Source of the DNA: Deltaproteobacteria bacterium
GTDB taxonomy: Bacteria; Desulfobacterota; GWC2-55-46; JAJCZF01
Length of the DNA stretch: 42,489 bases
Reading direction: 5' to 3'
Assembly (NCBI GenBank): GCA_029262475.1
Contig: JAJCZG010000058.1
Span: 1 to 42,489, forward strand
In this document: piece by piece, positions 23,222 through 32,439 of the stretch
How positions within the stretch are numbered: the stretch's first letter is position 1
Layout: each line of letters begins with the position of its first letter
The notes under the pieces: model-generated
What the model saw: only the letters and a program-made list of their open reading frames with translations
Databases searched by the model: none
Told to the model about the DNA's origin: nothing
Position numbers and translations under genes: made by a program

Positions 23222-24220
23222 ATGGCCAAAACGGCATTTTCAACAAGCGATCCCCTTACCAAAAAGGTATGGGAGGAAAGGCTTTTCAGAGACACGCAGA
23301 AAGAGAGTTACTTCTCTCGCTTCATGGGAAAGAGCGCGGAAGCGCTCGTCCATGTAAAGGAACAACTTACAAAGACGAAGGGCGACAACATGACCTTCGG
23401 CATAAGGATGAGGCTAAAGGGCGACGGCGTTACCTCGGGGCAAGTGCTCGAAGGAAACGAAGAGAAGCTCACCACGCACGACTTCAGCGTATCACTCGAA
23501 CGATACAGGCACGGCGTGAGAGACGCGGGCGAACTCGACAGACAGCGGACGGTCTTCTCTATAGACGAAGAGAGTGTTTCGGCCCTTAAGACCTGGGGAG
23601 CGGAGAAGATAGACAGTCTCTGCTTCGACGCTATACAGACGAGCCCGACTAAAGTCTTCTACGCAGGAACGGCTACGAGCACCGGAACGCTTACGGCAAC
23701 GGACCTCGTAACGCCTTCCCTTATATCGAGGGCGAAGACCTGGTGCAAGACCGGCGGTAACAGGGGACAGACCCCGCTAAGGGCCATCAGGATAAACGGG
23801 AAGAACTACTTCGTCTTTCTCGTCCATCCGGATGTCATGTACGACTTGAAACAGGACCCGACTTTTGCGCAGGCAAGGCGCGAGGCCCTTGAGCGAGGAA
23901 AGGATAATCCCATCTTCAGCGGTGCCGAGGCGATATGGGACGGCGTAGTGGTACACGAGCACGAGAATATCGACCTGGCTACCAACTGGGGCGCAAGCTC
24001 TAACGTGCCTGGCGCTAAATGCGTCTTCATGGGCGCACAGTCTCTCGTATGGGCGTGGGGCAAGAGGCCGAGGGTCGTCTCTGAGAACTTCGACTACGAG
24101 GAAGAGCACGGTTTTGCATGGGCCATGACTTCAAGGACCGCAAAGCCCAAGTTCAATAACAAGGACTACGGCTCGGTCGCAATAAATGTGGCTAGAACCC
24201 GGATAAGCGACGCTTTATAA
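23222..24220 (+). CDS. N4-gp56-family major capsid protein
   Basis: This 332-residue protein builds the head shell. The sequence style matches the N4-gp56 family of major capsid proteins: DPLTKKVWEERLFRDTQKES at the start, GDNMTFGIRMRLKGDGVTSG, then DFSVSLERYRHGVRDAGELD and a C-terminal VRIxGxNYFVFLVHP-like segment. An HK97-type fold is expected. It follows the scaffold by 16 bp with a CGGAGG site, and codon use is strongly biased, as for a highly expressed gene. Confidence 0.9.
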   Translation: MAKTAFSTSDPLTKKVWEERLFRDTQKESYFSRFMGKSAEALVHVKEQLTKTKGDNMTFGIRMRLKGDGVTSGQVLEGNEEKLTTHDFSVSLERYRHGVRDAGELDRQRTVFSIDEESVSALKTWGAEKIDSLCFDAIQTSPTKVFYAGTATSTGTLTATDLVTPSLISRAKTWCKTGGNRGQTPLRAIRINGKNYFVFLVHPDVMYDLKQDPTFAQARREALERGKDNPIFSGAEAIWDGVVVHEHENIDLATNWGASSNVPGAKCVFMGAQSLVWAWGKRPRVVSENFDYEEEHGFAWAMTSRTAKPKFNNKDYGSVAINVARTRISDAL

Positions 24221-24235
24221 AGGAGGCAGGAAGTT

Positions 24236-24658
24236 ATGGCAATACTTACGACTAACAAAGTAGCTGAAGGAGTTCAGCCGAGGGCTGGCATAGGGATAAC
24301 CTCCGTAACCGGAGAGTACAACCTTCTGGCGGCACTCGCGCTTAACGACGTAATAGAGATGGTAAAGGTTCCGGCGGGAGCAACGGTGCTTGATGTGATC
24401 CTAGTAACCGACGATCTCGATGCGGGCGGCGCACCGGCGATCACGCTCGATGTGGGAGACGGAGTAGTTCCGAACTACTATATCTCCGGCTCTACGGCTG
24501 GACAGGCCGGAGGTCTGGAAAGGGCGGGTGCTCTTACGGCCCATCCGAAGACCTACGCGGCTGAGGATACTGTAGACGTAACGGTTTCAGTAGCCCCGGC
24601 TACAGGTGCTACGACCGGAAAGATAAGCCTTACGGCTCTCTACACGATGGACAAATAA
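24236..24658 (+). CDS. putative head-associated structural protein
   Basis: This 140-residue protein is Ala/Gly/Thr/Val-rich and predicted all-beta (VPAGATVLDVILVTDDLDAG, DTVDVTVSVAPATGATTGKI). It follows the capsid gene by 15 bp with an AAAGGAGG site. Small beta-rich proteins in this place often decorate or stabilise the capsid; that role is inferred from position only. Confidence 0.75.
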   Translation: MAILTTNKVAEGVQPRAGIGITSVTGEYNLLAALALNDVIEMVKVPAGATVLDVILVTDDLDAGGAPAITLDVGDGVVPNYYISGSTAGQAGGLERAGALTAHPKTYAAEDTVDVTVSVAPATGATTGKISLTALYTMDK

Positions 24659-24660
24659 GG

Positions 24661-24691
24661 GGATGGGGGCTTTATGCCCCCTTATCCTTAG
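24661..24691 (+). terminator. partial terminator-like hairpin after the capsid genes
   Basis: GGGGGC (24665-24670) pairs with GCCCCC (24676-24681) around a 5-base loop, and flanking AAGG and CCTT may extend it. There is no T-run, so it probably attenuates or stabilises rather than stops transcription, letting capsid mRNA exceed tail-gene mRNA. Confidence 0.4.
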
Positions 24692-24705
24692 AAGGAGAAT
24701 AAACA

Positions 24706-25098
24706 ATGAGTTTTTCTGACTATCTTGAAAATAGCTTGCTTAACCATACTGTCGGGAAGGCCGCTTATATTATGCCGACGGCCTATGTCGGCCTCTCGAC
24801 GACAAACCCGCTTGAGGACGCTACCGGATTGGCCGAACCGGTAGGCAGCGCTTACGCAAGGATAGCGACTGGAGCTCTTGACTGGAACTCTGCGGCGGCT
24901 GGCTCAATAGACAACGCCAATACTATTACTTTCCCAACGGCTACGGGAGCGTGGGGCACGGTAACGTATTTCGCTATCTTCGACGCTCTTACGGCTGGCA
25001 ATATGCTTACCTCAGGCGTGTTGACGATATCGAAGACTATAGGCAACGGAGATACGGCGTCCTTCGCCCCAGGGCAGATTACCATAACGCTCGACTAG
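24706..25098 (+). CDS. phage structural protein, tail-fibre-like family
   Basis: This 130-residue protein matches a recurrent phage structural family often labelled tail fibre: YLENSLLNHTVGKAAY at the start, then AYVGLSTTNPLEDATGLAEP, YARIATGALDWNSA and ITFPTATGAWGTVTYFAIFD. It is predicted all-beta and probably trimeric. It starts with a GAAGGAG site and is followed 16 bp later by the repeat-bearing protein, with which it may assemble. Confidence 0.8.
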   Translation: MSFSDYLENSLLNHTVGKAAYIMPTAYVGLSTTNPLEDATGLAEPVGSAYARIATGALDWNSAAAGSIDNANTITFPTATGAWGTVTYFAIFDALTAGNMLTSGVLTISKTIGNGDTASFAPGQITITLD

Positions 25099-25114
25099 GG
25101 AGGGGACAGGATAA

Positions 25115-27046
25115 ATGCCCCTTACTCATTACAGCGCCAATGACACTCTGGCGATAGACGCGGCTGAGGGAACTACTCATCTCTATTCTCATACCGTTCC
25201 AACTGGTGCGTCGATTCTTGTAGTCGCCATATCAAACTATCTCGGCGGCCCTCCATCCGGCGTGACATTTGGAGCGGATACCTTGACGGAGCTTGTAGGT
25301 GCGTCCGTCTCTGGTGGAGATGTATATTCAGGGGTCTGGTACAAGGAGAACCCCACAGCACAAACCGCCAACATTACTGAGTCATACGGAGGTACTTACA
25401 AGAACGCTATAAGCCGCGCTCAGTCATTCTCTGGTCATAATACGACAACACCATGGGGGGCGAAGGCACAGCAAGGGTTTGCAGGGGGCAATCCCGACCC
25501 TATAGGTTTGGACCTGACAACCCTGACGGCAGGTAGTTTTATTTTTACTGTTGGAGGTGTTTTTGGAGAAGCGACCGCTCTAGCGGCTGAAGCAGGGATA
25601 ACCGCATCTATCTCCACAGCGAATGCCGCAGAGCTTGGTGTTGGATACAGGAGCGCCACTACCGTTGGGATTTATCAGACGCAGTGGTCTGTTGGCTCAA
25701 CAGGGTGGGATTCGGCATCGGTACAGGCTGAGCTTCAAGCTGCACCAGGCGGTGGTGCTGTAAACCTTAGCGGCTCCTCAAGCGGAACGTCTACGGCCTC
25801 CGGTTCAGCGGGAGTGTCTTTTGGTCTTGGCGGTTCGGGAGTCAGTGTAAGTACGGCTTCAGGGCTTCTGGGGTTATCTATTCCGCTTGGCGGTTCTGTC
25901 TCCTGTACTAGTGCGGCAAGTGGAACTGTTGGCAAGAGTGTTTCGCTTACCACTTCTTCTGGCGGAGTATCTTCAGTAACCGGTACTACGTCCTTGAGCA
26001 TCGGCCTTGCTGGTACGTGCCCTGGATTATCCACTGCCGCAGGCGGGATAAACCTACAGCTACTTCTTGATGGTATTACTGCCGGTACGTCTACCGTAAC
26101 AGGCCATGTAGGTTTAGAACTCTCACTTGGCGGCACCACTGCCGGAGTCTCCACCCTATCAGGGCTGGCTGGCCTGAGTTTCTCTTTAGGTGGCTCTACC
26201 GGTGGAGTGTCAACGGCAACGGGTACTCTTTCTACGCAGGCACAGGTTGCACTCGCAGGTACGGCAACGTGTATATCAACCGCAAGCGGCTCTGTATACC
26301 TCGGTATCGGCCTTACAGGCACGAGCACGGGCCTGTCAATAGTTTCCGGCACTGCAAGTTTAGAGCGGGCTCTTTCGGGCTCTGTAAGTAGTACGTCTAC
26401 GCTAAGCGGTCTTTTGGGTTTAAGTCTTCCGCTTACGGGAACCGTAGCCGGAGTGTCTACTGCTACAGGTACTGTTTCTACGCAAGGCCAGATTGCTCTT
26501 TCAGGTTCGGCGGCTATAACCTCCACGGCTTCCGGTTCGATTGATCTCGGCATAGGGCTTGGCGGCACGATCGAGGGGATAAGCACGGTAACGGGGCTTG
26601 CAGGTTTGGCCCTTCCTCTTAGCGGGGCAGTAGCCGGAAGCTCTACGTTAAACGGCACGCTCGGAAAAAGCTTGTCCCTGACCGGCACGGCACCAGGGGT
26701 TTCCGGCCTGACCGGTGTTACTTCTCTCAGTATAGGTCTTGCCGGTACAAGTCCTGGGCTATCCACTGCTTCCGGCGGGATAAGCTTACAAGCCTCGCTT
26801 TCAGGTGCAAGCACTGGGCTCTCTATTGTCTCAGGTTTGTTAGAGCTATTAATATCTTTACAGGGAACTGCCACAGGAGTATCGAGCGCTTCAGCTACTT
26901 TTGCTACAGAGAAGATTTTAATTTACAGCCTTATTTATTCAAAAGAAAAGTTCCGTACACCTGTTCGGACTAGCGGTCTTATGAAGACTAGATATAACGC
27001 ACGGAAATTCATTGAAACTACTATAAGCGCTCAGGTGGAATTATGA
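25115..27046 (+). CDS. repeat-rich fibre-like virion protein
   Basis: This 643-residue protein has an N-terminal beta-rich domain (about 1-215) followed by about 19 tandem 20-residue repeats (about 217-601) of the form 'L-[SGT]-G-[TS]-xxGxSTxSGxxxLxLx', rich in Ser, Thr, Gly and small hydrophobics, then a short basic C-terminus (MKTRYNARKFIETTI). Regular short repeats of this kind usually form a beta-solenoid or a fibrous triple-stranded shaft, so a tail or head fibre is likely. The repeats vary in sequence, so they are old or diversified rather than recently copied. It overlaps the next gene by ATGA. Confidence 0.78.
   Translation: MPLTHYSANDTLAIDAAEGTTHLYSHTVPTGASILVVAISNYLGGPPSGVTFGADTLTELVGASVSGGDVYSGVWYKENPTAQTANITESYGGTYKNAISRAQSFSGHNTTTPWGAKAQQGFAGGNPDPIGLDLTTLTAGSFIFTVGGVFGEATALAAEAGITASISTANAAELGVGYRSATTVGIYQTQWSVGSTGWDSASVQAELQAAPGGGAVNLSGSSSGTSTASGSAGVSFGLGGSGVSVSTASGLLGLSIPLGGSVSCTSAASGTVGKSVSLTTSSGGVSSVTGTTSLSIGLAGTCPGLSTAAGGINLQLLLDGITAGTSTVTGHVGLELSLGGTTAGVSTLSGLAGLSFSLGGSTGGVSTATGTLSTQAQVALAGTATCISTASGSVYLGIGLTGTSTGLSIVSGTASLERALSGSVSSTSTLSGLLGLSLPLTGTVAGVSTATGTVSTQGQIALSGSAAITSTASGSIDLGIGLGGTIEGISTVTGLAGLALPLSGAVAGSSTLNGTLGKSLSLTGTAPGVSGLTGVTSLSIGLAGTSPGLSTASGGISLQASLSGASTGLSIVSGLLELLISLQGTATGVSSASATFATEKILIYSLIYSKEKFRTPVRTSGLMKTRYNARKFIETTISAQVEL
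25763..26917 (+). repeat. array of about 19 degenerate 60-bp coding repeats
   Basis: Each unit encodes a 20-residue block, for example LGGTTAGVSTLSGLAGLSFS and LTGTSTGLSIVSGTASLERA. Neighbouring units differ at many bases; some blocks recur at a distance (SLSIGLAGT.PGLSTA.GGI occurs twice), suggesting earlier multi-unit duplication. A few units are one or two residues longer or shorter. Confidence 0.85.
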
Positions 27047-27348
27047 GTCTGATAAAACACGATAAAGGCTCGGCGATACTTTTAGAAGTTGAGTACAAGA
27101 AACAAACCCCTTACGGCACGCTTGATTATTTCGACCCGTCTCCTGTTCCTAAAATATCAGTGATTGACCCTCTCGGGCAGGAGGTGGTTACACCGGCGAA
27201 TCTCGTTCAGAGTACAACGGGTAGATATTATTACGTCATTCAGAGTAGTACCGCATGGGAGGCGGGCACATACTCATGCAAAACGACCGGAGGCGACGGA
27301 ACGAACTCGGACGTAACGATAAACAGGGCCGCATTTGAACTTGTATAA
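27043..27348 (+). CDS. small Ig-like structural protein
   Basis: This 101-residue protein is predicted all-beta, with the look of a single immunoglobulin-like or baseplate-type domain: ILLEVEYKKQTPYGTLDYFD, PKISVIDPLGQEVVTPANLV, TGRYYYVIQSSTAWEAGTYS. It starts within the stop of the fibre-like gene (ATGA), so the two are translated together and may interact. Exact role unknown. Confidence 0.7.
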   Translation: MSLIKHDKGSAILLEVEYKKQTPYGTLDYFDPSPVPKISVIDPLGQEVVTPANLVQSTTGRYYYVIQSSTAWEAGTYSCKTTGGDGTNSDVTINRAAFELV

Positions 27349-27363
27349 AACGGAGACAAGGAA

Positions 27364-28191
27364 ATGGCTGTAAGTATATGGACACAGAACAGGGACCAGA
27401 TAATAACGCGGGCATTACTTAAACTCAGAGTGGTCTCTCCAGGCGATACACCGACGGCGGAGCAGGTATCGAGCGCGGCAGACGTTCTTAACGCTATCGT
27501 CAAGAGTTTGCAGGGCGAAGGGATACGGCTCTGGACCGTCGAGCATGTAGCAAAAACCTTTGCTGACTCTACGGTCGTTCTTGGCTCCGACGGTTTTGAT
27601 TATCTCTGTATACACAGTCATACGTCTTCGGCATCTGATCAACCGCTATCGGGCGCGAACTGGTCCAGCTTTTGGAGAAAACTCAACACATCAACAGGCA
27701 GTGCGTGGGCGATCTCAACTGCCTATTCCTCTATCGGAGATTTCACGGTTGAGGCGGATACGATAGGGATAGAAAAGGCGTTTGTCAGGTATAACGAGAC
27801 CGACTACCCCGTGGAGTTGATCGGCAAGCTTAGTTACGCGGAGATACAGAATAAGTGGAGGCAGGGTAGGCCGACTTCTTTATGGCTTGATATGCAATCT
27901 ACCCCGCAAGCGTTTCTTTACCCGCACCCGGAAGACACCAGTTACGTACTTCATTATCTCAGAGTAAGAAGGCTCTACGATTATGTTAACGCGGGAGATA
28001 CGTCTGACTTCCCGGTTAGGTGGATAGAGTCTCTTGTAGCTCTTCTCGCCGCCGGGCTTTCTGACGATTATGCGATACCGCTAAGTGAAAGGGTCTTTCT
28101 TGAGGAGAAGGCCGAAAGGCTCAAGGCAAGGGCGAAGAGAGACGACACTGAACGTTCGGACAGGGAATTTACCGAACCGGCATACAGGTAA
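27364..28191 (+). CDS. P22 gp4-like head-to-tail adaptor
   Basis: This 275-residue protein fits the tail accessory/adaptor family of P22-type phages, which binds below the portal ring. The N-terminus (RDQIITRALLKLRVVSPGDT, then EQVSSAADVLNAIVKSLQGEGI) and the C-terminus (FPVRWIESLVALLAAGLSDDY, then EKAERLKARAKRDDTERSD) are the helical ends of such adaptors. A stretch at about 75-105 (YLCIHSHTSSASDQPLSGANW) resembles a short carbohydrate-binding-like insert seen in many phage structural proteins. An AAGGAA site precedes the ATG. Confidence 0.8.
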   Translation: MAVSIWTQNRDQIITRALLKLRVVSPGDTPTAEQVSSAADVLNAIVKSLQGEGIRLWTVEHVAKTFADSTVVLGSDGFDYLCIHSHTSSASDQPLSGANWSSFWRKLNTSTGSAWAISTAYSSIGDFTVEADTIGIEKAFVRYNETDYPVELIGKLSYAEIQNKWRQGRPTSLWLDMQSTPQAFLYPHPEDTSYVLHYLRVRRLYDYVNAGDTSDFPVRWIESLVALLAAGLSDDYAIPLSERVFLEEKAERLKARAKRDDTERSDREFTEPAYR

Positions 28192-28195
28192 TTAA

Positions 28196-30862
28196 ATGGC
28201 AGATGGAATAAAAACATTCCCCTTGAGGGGCGGCGTTAATACGGTTCTCCATAAGACCCAGCTTCCACCAGGCAGGTTCTCGGTACTTAGTAACTTCAGG
28301 CCAAGACACCCAGGATTCGAGAAGAGGAAGGGGCAGATAAGGCACCATACGATAGCCGACGGCGTTCTGGAAACCATGACTTTATTCTCCTTTTCAAAGG
28401 GGGAAGTGAGCGAACAAAGGCTCTTCAGGCAACTTTCTGACGGCTCTGTTCAGGAAGCTACGGACCTTCCTCCAGCAATTACGACCGGGGCTTTCGGGGC
28501 CGAGGTTCTACCGGCTGTAGCTGGCGCTCTTCCTGGGGTATGGGGAGTGCTCGGAGATAAGGCGCTCTTCTCAGACGGCGTACGTCAGCACAATCTGCTC
28601 CTTGGAGATAATGCCCCTGTAAAGGCTTTGATCGTACGTAAGTCCAGCGCTCCTCTGGTTCGTATGCCTACTATTGGTATTGATTATACGAATGAGGCTA
28701 CAGACAATCTAAGCACCACTGAAGTGGTCTTCGACGGTCTCACCCGTTATAACGACGCGATATATGTCTTCAGTTATATTCCCATAAATCAGATTAACTG
28801 GACGGTTGGAACACCTAACACAAATGTAACCTGGATCGACGTTTGGTATTGGAATGGTACGGATTATGTTGCGGCTACCGGGCGTTTTGACGGGACTAGC
28901 GTCGCAAATATTCCCTTCGCGCAGTCAGGCGCACTATCGTGGACTGCTCCGACCGACGAGCTGCCTAATTATCAGTACGGACGAAGCGGGTTCTGGTACC
29001 GGTTGACAGTGGCAAGTCTAGCCTCCTTGAGCGCTACTGTAAGGATAAGCAGAGTTACTTGCTCGGCTACCTGGCAAGCTGTCCGGAATGTGTGGGACGG
29101 CGTTATGAACCCGGCTATTGAGGTTCAAATACATAACCTCGTTCAAGACAGGTACCTGGTTTACGGTTCTACGGCCATCAATCTCAGCGACTTTCCGCTT
29201 GGCAATTATTGCTACTTCAGCTCCTACCGACCTCTCTTCGGTTTCTACGTAGACGCCGGGGCGTCTCCAAATATCATAAAGGCTACGGTCACAGGAACGG
29301 ACATAAGCTTTCATGCCGGGGGGACGGGCGAATCCTACATAAAGAGGTCTGCAAGCGATTTCCTCTCTGCCGGGTTCGAGCCCGGTATGAGCGTAACCAT
29401 CTCCGGTACGGTGAGTAATAACAAAACAGCGACGATACTTATTGTTTCGTCAAGCACCTTGTATTTTGAAACAGGGACGCTTATCGACGAGGGGGCGGGA
29501 GCTAACGCGACTATAACCTTCGGGCCTAACACCACAGCGATAACCGCAGTGGAGACATGGACGGGAGTTGGGTGGACTGCGCCAACAGGCCTTGACGATA
29601 CGACCGCAGGGCTTACTACGTCGGGTTTTGTTACTTGGGATAGGAACTCCGTTGCTCCCGAAAAGACCCAGTTCAATGAATCGCTTTATCACTCCTACTG
29701 GTATCGCTTCAAGCTGGATAAGAAGCTCTCGTCCAATGTAAGCGTAGGAATCGAGACGCTGCCGTATTACGACATGAAAGGCTTTGGTAACGGGCTTTGC
29801 AACGCGGCGTGGAAAGACCGGATGGTTTATTCATTCGATAGCTATCCGCAGTACGTCTACATTACTGCAACGGATTCTCCCATGGTCCTTAACGGAAGCG
29901 ACTACGCCATACTTGAGGTTGGCGACGGCAGAAGCAACCGCATAAGAGCCATGAAGAAGTTTCATAACGAGCTGCTGGTCTGGCAGGAGGAGAAAGGCGA
30001 AGAGGGAGGATGTACTACTCTCCTTGAGGGTTACTCCCCTGAAACTTTTGGGAAGCTCGTACTCTCAAACAGGATAGGCATACTTAATTCCAAATGCGCT
30101 GTAGTGATAGACGGTGTAATGACCGCTACTAAGACGGAAGAGATGCTTAAAACTTTGGCCTTCTGGCTGTCGCGTTATGGAGTGGCTATGTCTGACGGCA
30201 GGGTTGTCTCTAGTGTGAGCGATGAGATACAGAATTACTTCGACCCGACGAAGAGCGAGTGTATAAGGAAAGGCTACGAGGAGAAGATGTGGCTAGGTTA
30301 CGACTCAGCGGAAAACGTCCTTCGCATGGGACTCGTAACGGGTACGGCGATAAAGCCGAACATCTTTCCGGTCTATGATCTTATTGAGAAGACGTGGAGC
30401 TTTGACACGCCGGGGCAGAGCCTTTCGTGTATGACTGAGGCCGAGACAGGTAGCGGCACAGCATCAACTATACAGATGGGTGGGGGTACTTCTGACGGAT
30501 ATGTCTATCAGCTTAACCAGACTCAAAACGATGTGAACACGTCTGTAAACGCCGAGCTCGTGATGGAGATAAACGGGCACGGAGGGCGGCTAAGGCTCAG
30601 GGAAGAAGTCTTGCAAGTAGCGGCTCAGGAAAGTGGTGAGGTAACCCAGGAGATAGCCCTTAACGGGAGCGTCGTATTTGGAAACGGGAAGACCCTTTCC
30701 ATGACGCCTGTGAACGCAGGGGATATATACAGGAGGCACAGGTTTAACAAGGTTGTGGACGGTCACCATATATCCCTGAAACTAAAACATGAAGGCAGCG
30801 GTGAAAACGCCTATCTTCTCGATCTGGGATTGAGGCTTGAGGAGATAGACAACAATGTCTAA
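28196..30862 (+). CDS. P22 gp10-like tail hub/DNA stabilisation protein
   Basis: This 888-residue protein is predicted almost all-beta. It begins FPLRGGVNTVLHKTQLPPG and includes VLGDKALFSDG, YVYITATDSPMVLNG and FHNELLVWQEEKGEEG, the pattern of phage hub proteins with beta-propeller-like repeats (P22 gp10 type), which follow the gp4 adaptor gene. It should form the tail tube or plug below the adaptor. A middle region (about 365-465) looks like inserted Ig-like material (MSVTISGTVSNNKTATILIV). It starts 4 bases after the adaptor stop, without a strong ribosome binding site, so translational coupling is likely. The next gene overlaps its last 8 bases. Confidence 0.8.
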   Translation: MADGIKTFPLRGGVNTVLHKTQLPPGRFSVLSNFRPRHPGFEKRKGQIRHHTIADGVLETMTLFSFSKGEVSEQRLFRQLSDGSVQEATDLPPAITTGAFGAEVLPAVAGALPGVWGVLGDKALFSDGVRQHNLLLGDNAPVKALIVRKSSAPLVRMPTIGIDYTNEATDNLSTTEVVFDGLTRYNDAIYVFSYIPINQINWTVGTPNTNVTWIDVWYWNGTDYVAATGRFDGTSVANIPFAQSGALSWTAPTDELPNYQYGRSGFWYRLTVASLASLSATVRISRVTCSATWQAVRNVWDGVMNPAIEVQIHNLVQDRYLVYGSTAINLSDFPLGNYCYFSSYRPLFGFYVDAGASPNIIKATVTGTDISFHAGGTGESYIKRSASDFLSAGFEPGMSVTISGTVSNNKTATILIVSSSTLYFETGTLIDEGAGANATITFGPNTTAITAVETWTGVGWTAPTGLDDTTAGLTTSGFVTWDRNSVAPEKTQFNESLYHSYWYRFKLDKKLSSNVSVGIETLPYYDMKGFGNGLCNAAWKDRMVYSFDSYPQYVYITATDSPMVLNGSDYAILEVGDGRSNRIRAMKKFHNELLVWQEEKGEEGGCTTLLEGYSPETFGKLVLSNRIGILNSKCAVVIDGVMTATKTEEMLKTLAFWLSRYGVAMSDGRVVSSVSDEIQNYFDPTKSECIRKGYEEKMWLGYDSAENVLRMGLVTGTAIKPNIFPVYDLIEKTWSFDTPGQSLSCMTEAETGSGTASTIQMGGGTSDGYVYQLNQTQNDVNTSVNAELVMEINGHGGRLRLREEVLQVAAQESGEVTQEIALNGSVVFGNGKTLSMTPVNAGDIYRRHRFNKVVDGHHISLKLKHEGSGENAYLLDLGLRLEEIDNNV

Positions 30863-32069
30863 GAAGAACAAGGACTATTTCAGACGGCCTCAGATGTTTG
30901 CAGATAAGAAGCGGAAAGATTATGCATCAATGATGCGGAGCATTACTGATAAAGCTGTTTGGACGAAGACAGTAGAAAAACATTCGGAGTTCAAAAAACC
31001 TTATCTCCCTTACGGGGAAAGGTATCCTGAGATGGAGCATTTCCATCCGTCCAACTTTACCCCGGCGTATAAGTTCCCAGTACCTGATCTCCCCACTACT
31101 CCAAGCGATACTCCTACGAAGGATATTTGCGACGGGGCTGTCATGATGGCAATGGTTGGGAGTGTTAGTCTCACGTGCGGCAGTCAAACGTCTCTCATAA
31201 TGGGAGGACGTACCGGAGACGGAAGTTCGTGGGCTCCTTCGGATATTACCTGGGCTTTCGCTTATCCGAGCTCTGCCCGTGGGAGCATACAGGGCGGGAC
31301 CTACTCCGCTCCTCCATGCAGCTCATTGGAGAATCCTCTGGATTGCGGAGGTATTGAAGAGACTATAATGGGGCTCACTCCTTGTGGCAGATCGACGAAG
31401 ATTATAGCCGTCACTGTACCTGCGGGATGCGTCGATCCATGTGATATTCCTTTAACTCTATCTGGCCCTTTTGGTACATCCGGATCGTCAAACTATGTCG
31501 AACTCTATACTTACTTCACAGTCACTGGTGGTACACCGCCATATAGCTGGACACTGGTCTTCCCCGATGCTCCAGGCTCGTCGGTTACTATGGAGGTTGG
31601 CTCGTGGGATGACCACGCTGGTTGGATTTCACAAATCACGGGTGATTGCGGTTCAGGAATTGTCACTTGCACTGATAGCTGTGGGATTGTGAATGTAGGA
31701 ACTTTGGATGTTGTCTCTCCCAACGGGTATTGGCTGTTGATAGCTGAAGCTCCTGGAGGGACATGGAGTTATAGTTGTACGTCACGAGACCAACACCCTA
31801 ATGGGACCGGGATTGGTGGAACTGGAAATATCTTCTCAGGTCACTACTGGTGGAAGATTTCCAATATGTATCAATGTGGAGATGGTGGTTCCTCCTGTGG
31901 TGCTCTTGGCGCTCCTTGCGAATCTTACATGCCCTGTAACGGATGTTTCAATGGACCGCTTACTTCACCATTGACAACACCGTGCTATGAGTGGTTTGGC
32001 GTTCCTCGCTGCCAACCCTGTCAATGTACAACCGGCTATGGCTGGAAATATCAGAGAATGTGCTTTTGA
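30855..32069 (+). CDS. Cys-rich probable receptor-binding protein
   Basis: I do not recognise this 404-residue protein as a whole. The first 80 residues are basic and polar (MSKKNKDYFRRPQMFADKKR) and could anchor it to the virion. After that it becomes beta-rich and carries 21 Cys by my count, dense near the C-terminus (PCYEWFGVPRCQPCQC and a final MCF). A VTGGTPPYSWTLV segment (about 222-234) looks like a PKD/SprB-type adhesion domain. Many Cys in a phage structural protein suggest disulphides formed outside the cell or bound metal. Its place after the hub is where tail spikes or fibres are often found, so receptor binding is likely but inferred. Start: ATG with GAGGAG upstream. Confidence 0.65.
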   Translation: MSKKNKDYFRRPQMFADKKRKDYASMMRSITDKAVWTKTVEKHSEFKKPYLPYGERYPEMEHFHPSNFTPAYKFPVPDLPTTPSDTPTKDICDGAVMMAMVGSVSLTCGSQTSLIMGGRTGDGSSWAPSDITWAFAYPSSARGSIQGGTYSAPPCSSLENPLDCGGIEETIMGLTPCGRSTKIIAVTVPAGCVDPCDIPLTLSGPFGTSGSSNYVELYTYFTVTGGTPPYSWTLVFPDAPGSSVTMEVGSWDDHAGWISQITGDCGSGIVTCTDSCGIVNVGTLDVVSPNGYWLLIAEAPGGTWSYSCTSRDQHPNGTGIGGTGNIFSGHYWWKISNMYQCGDGGSSCGALGAPCESYMPCNGCFNGPLTSPLTTPCYEWFGVPRCQPCQCTTGYGWKYQRMCF

Positions 32070-32091
32070 ACTAGAGAGGTGACCAACCATT

Positions 32092-32439
32092 ATGAATGAG
32101 AGTATGAAGATATTACTGACGTTAAAAGACAGGTTTAACTATGAGGAGTATAGTCAGCGTTGTGTGGCCGTCAACGAAGACCCAGACCATATCGCAATGT
32201 TTGCTCAGAAGGCCGGTATGTTGGAGGTAGCGATGCGGTCATATGCAGGCCTAGCCCCCGAGCGAGCTTATATAAAAATGCTGGGCGAGCTCAATCAAAG
32301 CGTCATGCAGAATACTCGGCATGTACCAATGCAGGGAGAACCACCTGCTGGTAGTCCTCAGAGAATAGTGCATAGAAGAGCCGATACAACTTGCGGAAGT
32401 TGTGGTGGCAGTAACCGACAAGGAGGGAAAGTAAGATGA
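32092..32439 (+). CDS. hypothetical protein with C-terminal CGSCGG motif
   Basis: This 115-residue protein is helical at the N-terminus (MKILLTLKDRFNYEEYSQRC; then HIAMFAQKAGMLEVAMRSYA) and ends with a flexible basic tail containing TTCGSCGGSNRQGG. The CxxC may bind zinc. A GAGGTGA site lies upstream. The next gene's start codon overlaps its end by 4 bases. Function unknown. Confidence 0.65.
   Translation: MNESMKILLTLKDRFNYEEYSQRCVAVNEDPDHIAMFAQKAGMLEVAMRSYAGLAPERAYIKMLGELNQSVMQNTRHVPMQGEPPAGSPQRIVHRRADTTCGSCGGSNRQGGKVR

Noticed and set aside
25735-26874. 379-codon minus-strand frame rich in Pro, Val and Glu
   Set aside because: It is the antisense of the 20-residue repeat array; periodic Ser/Thr/Gly codons keep the opposite strand open. 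No ribosome binding site or protein-like composition.
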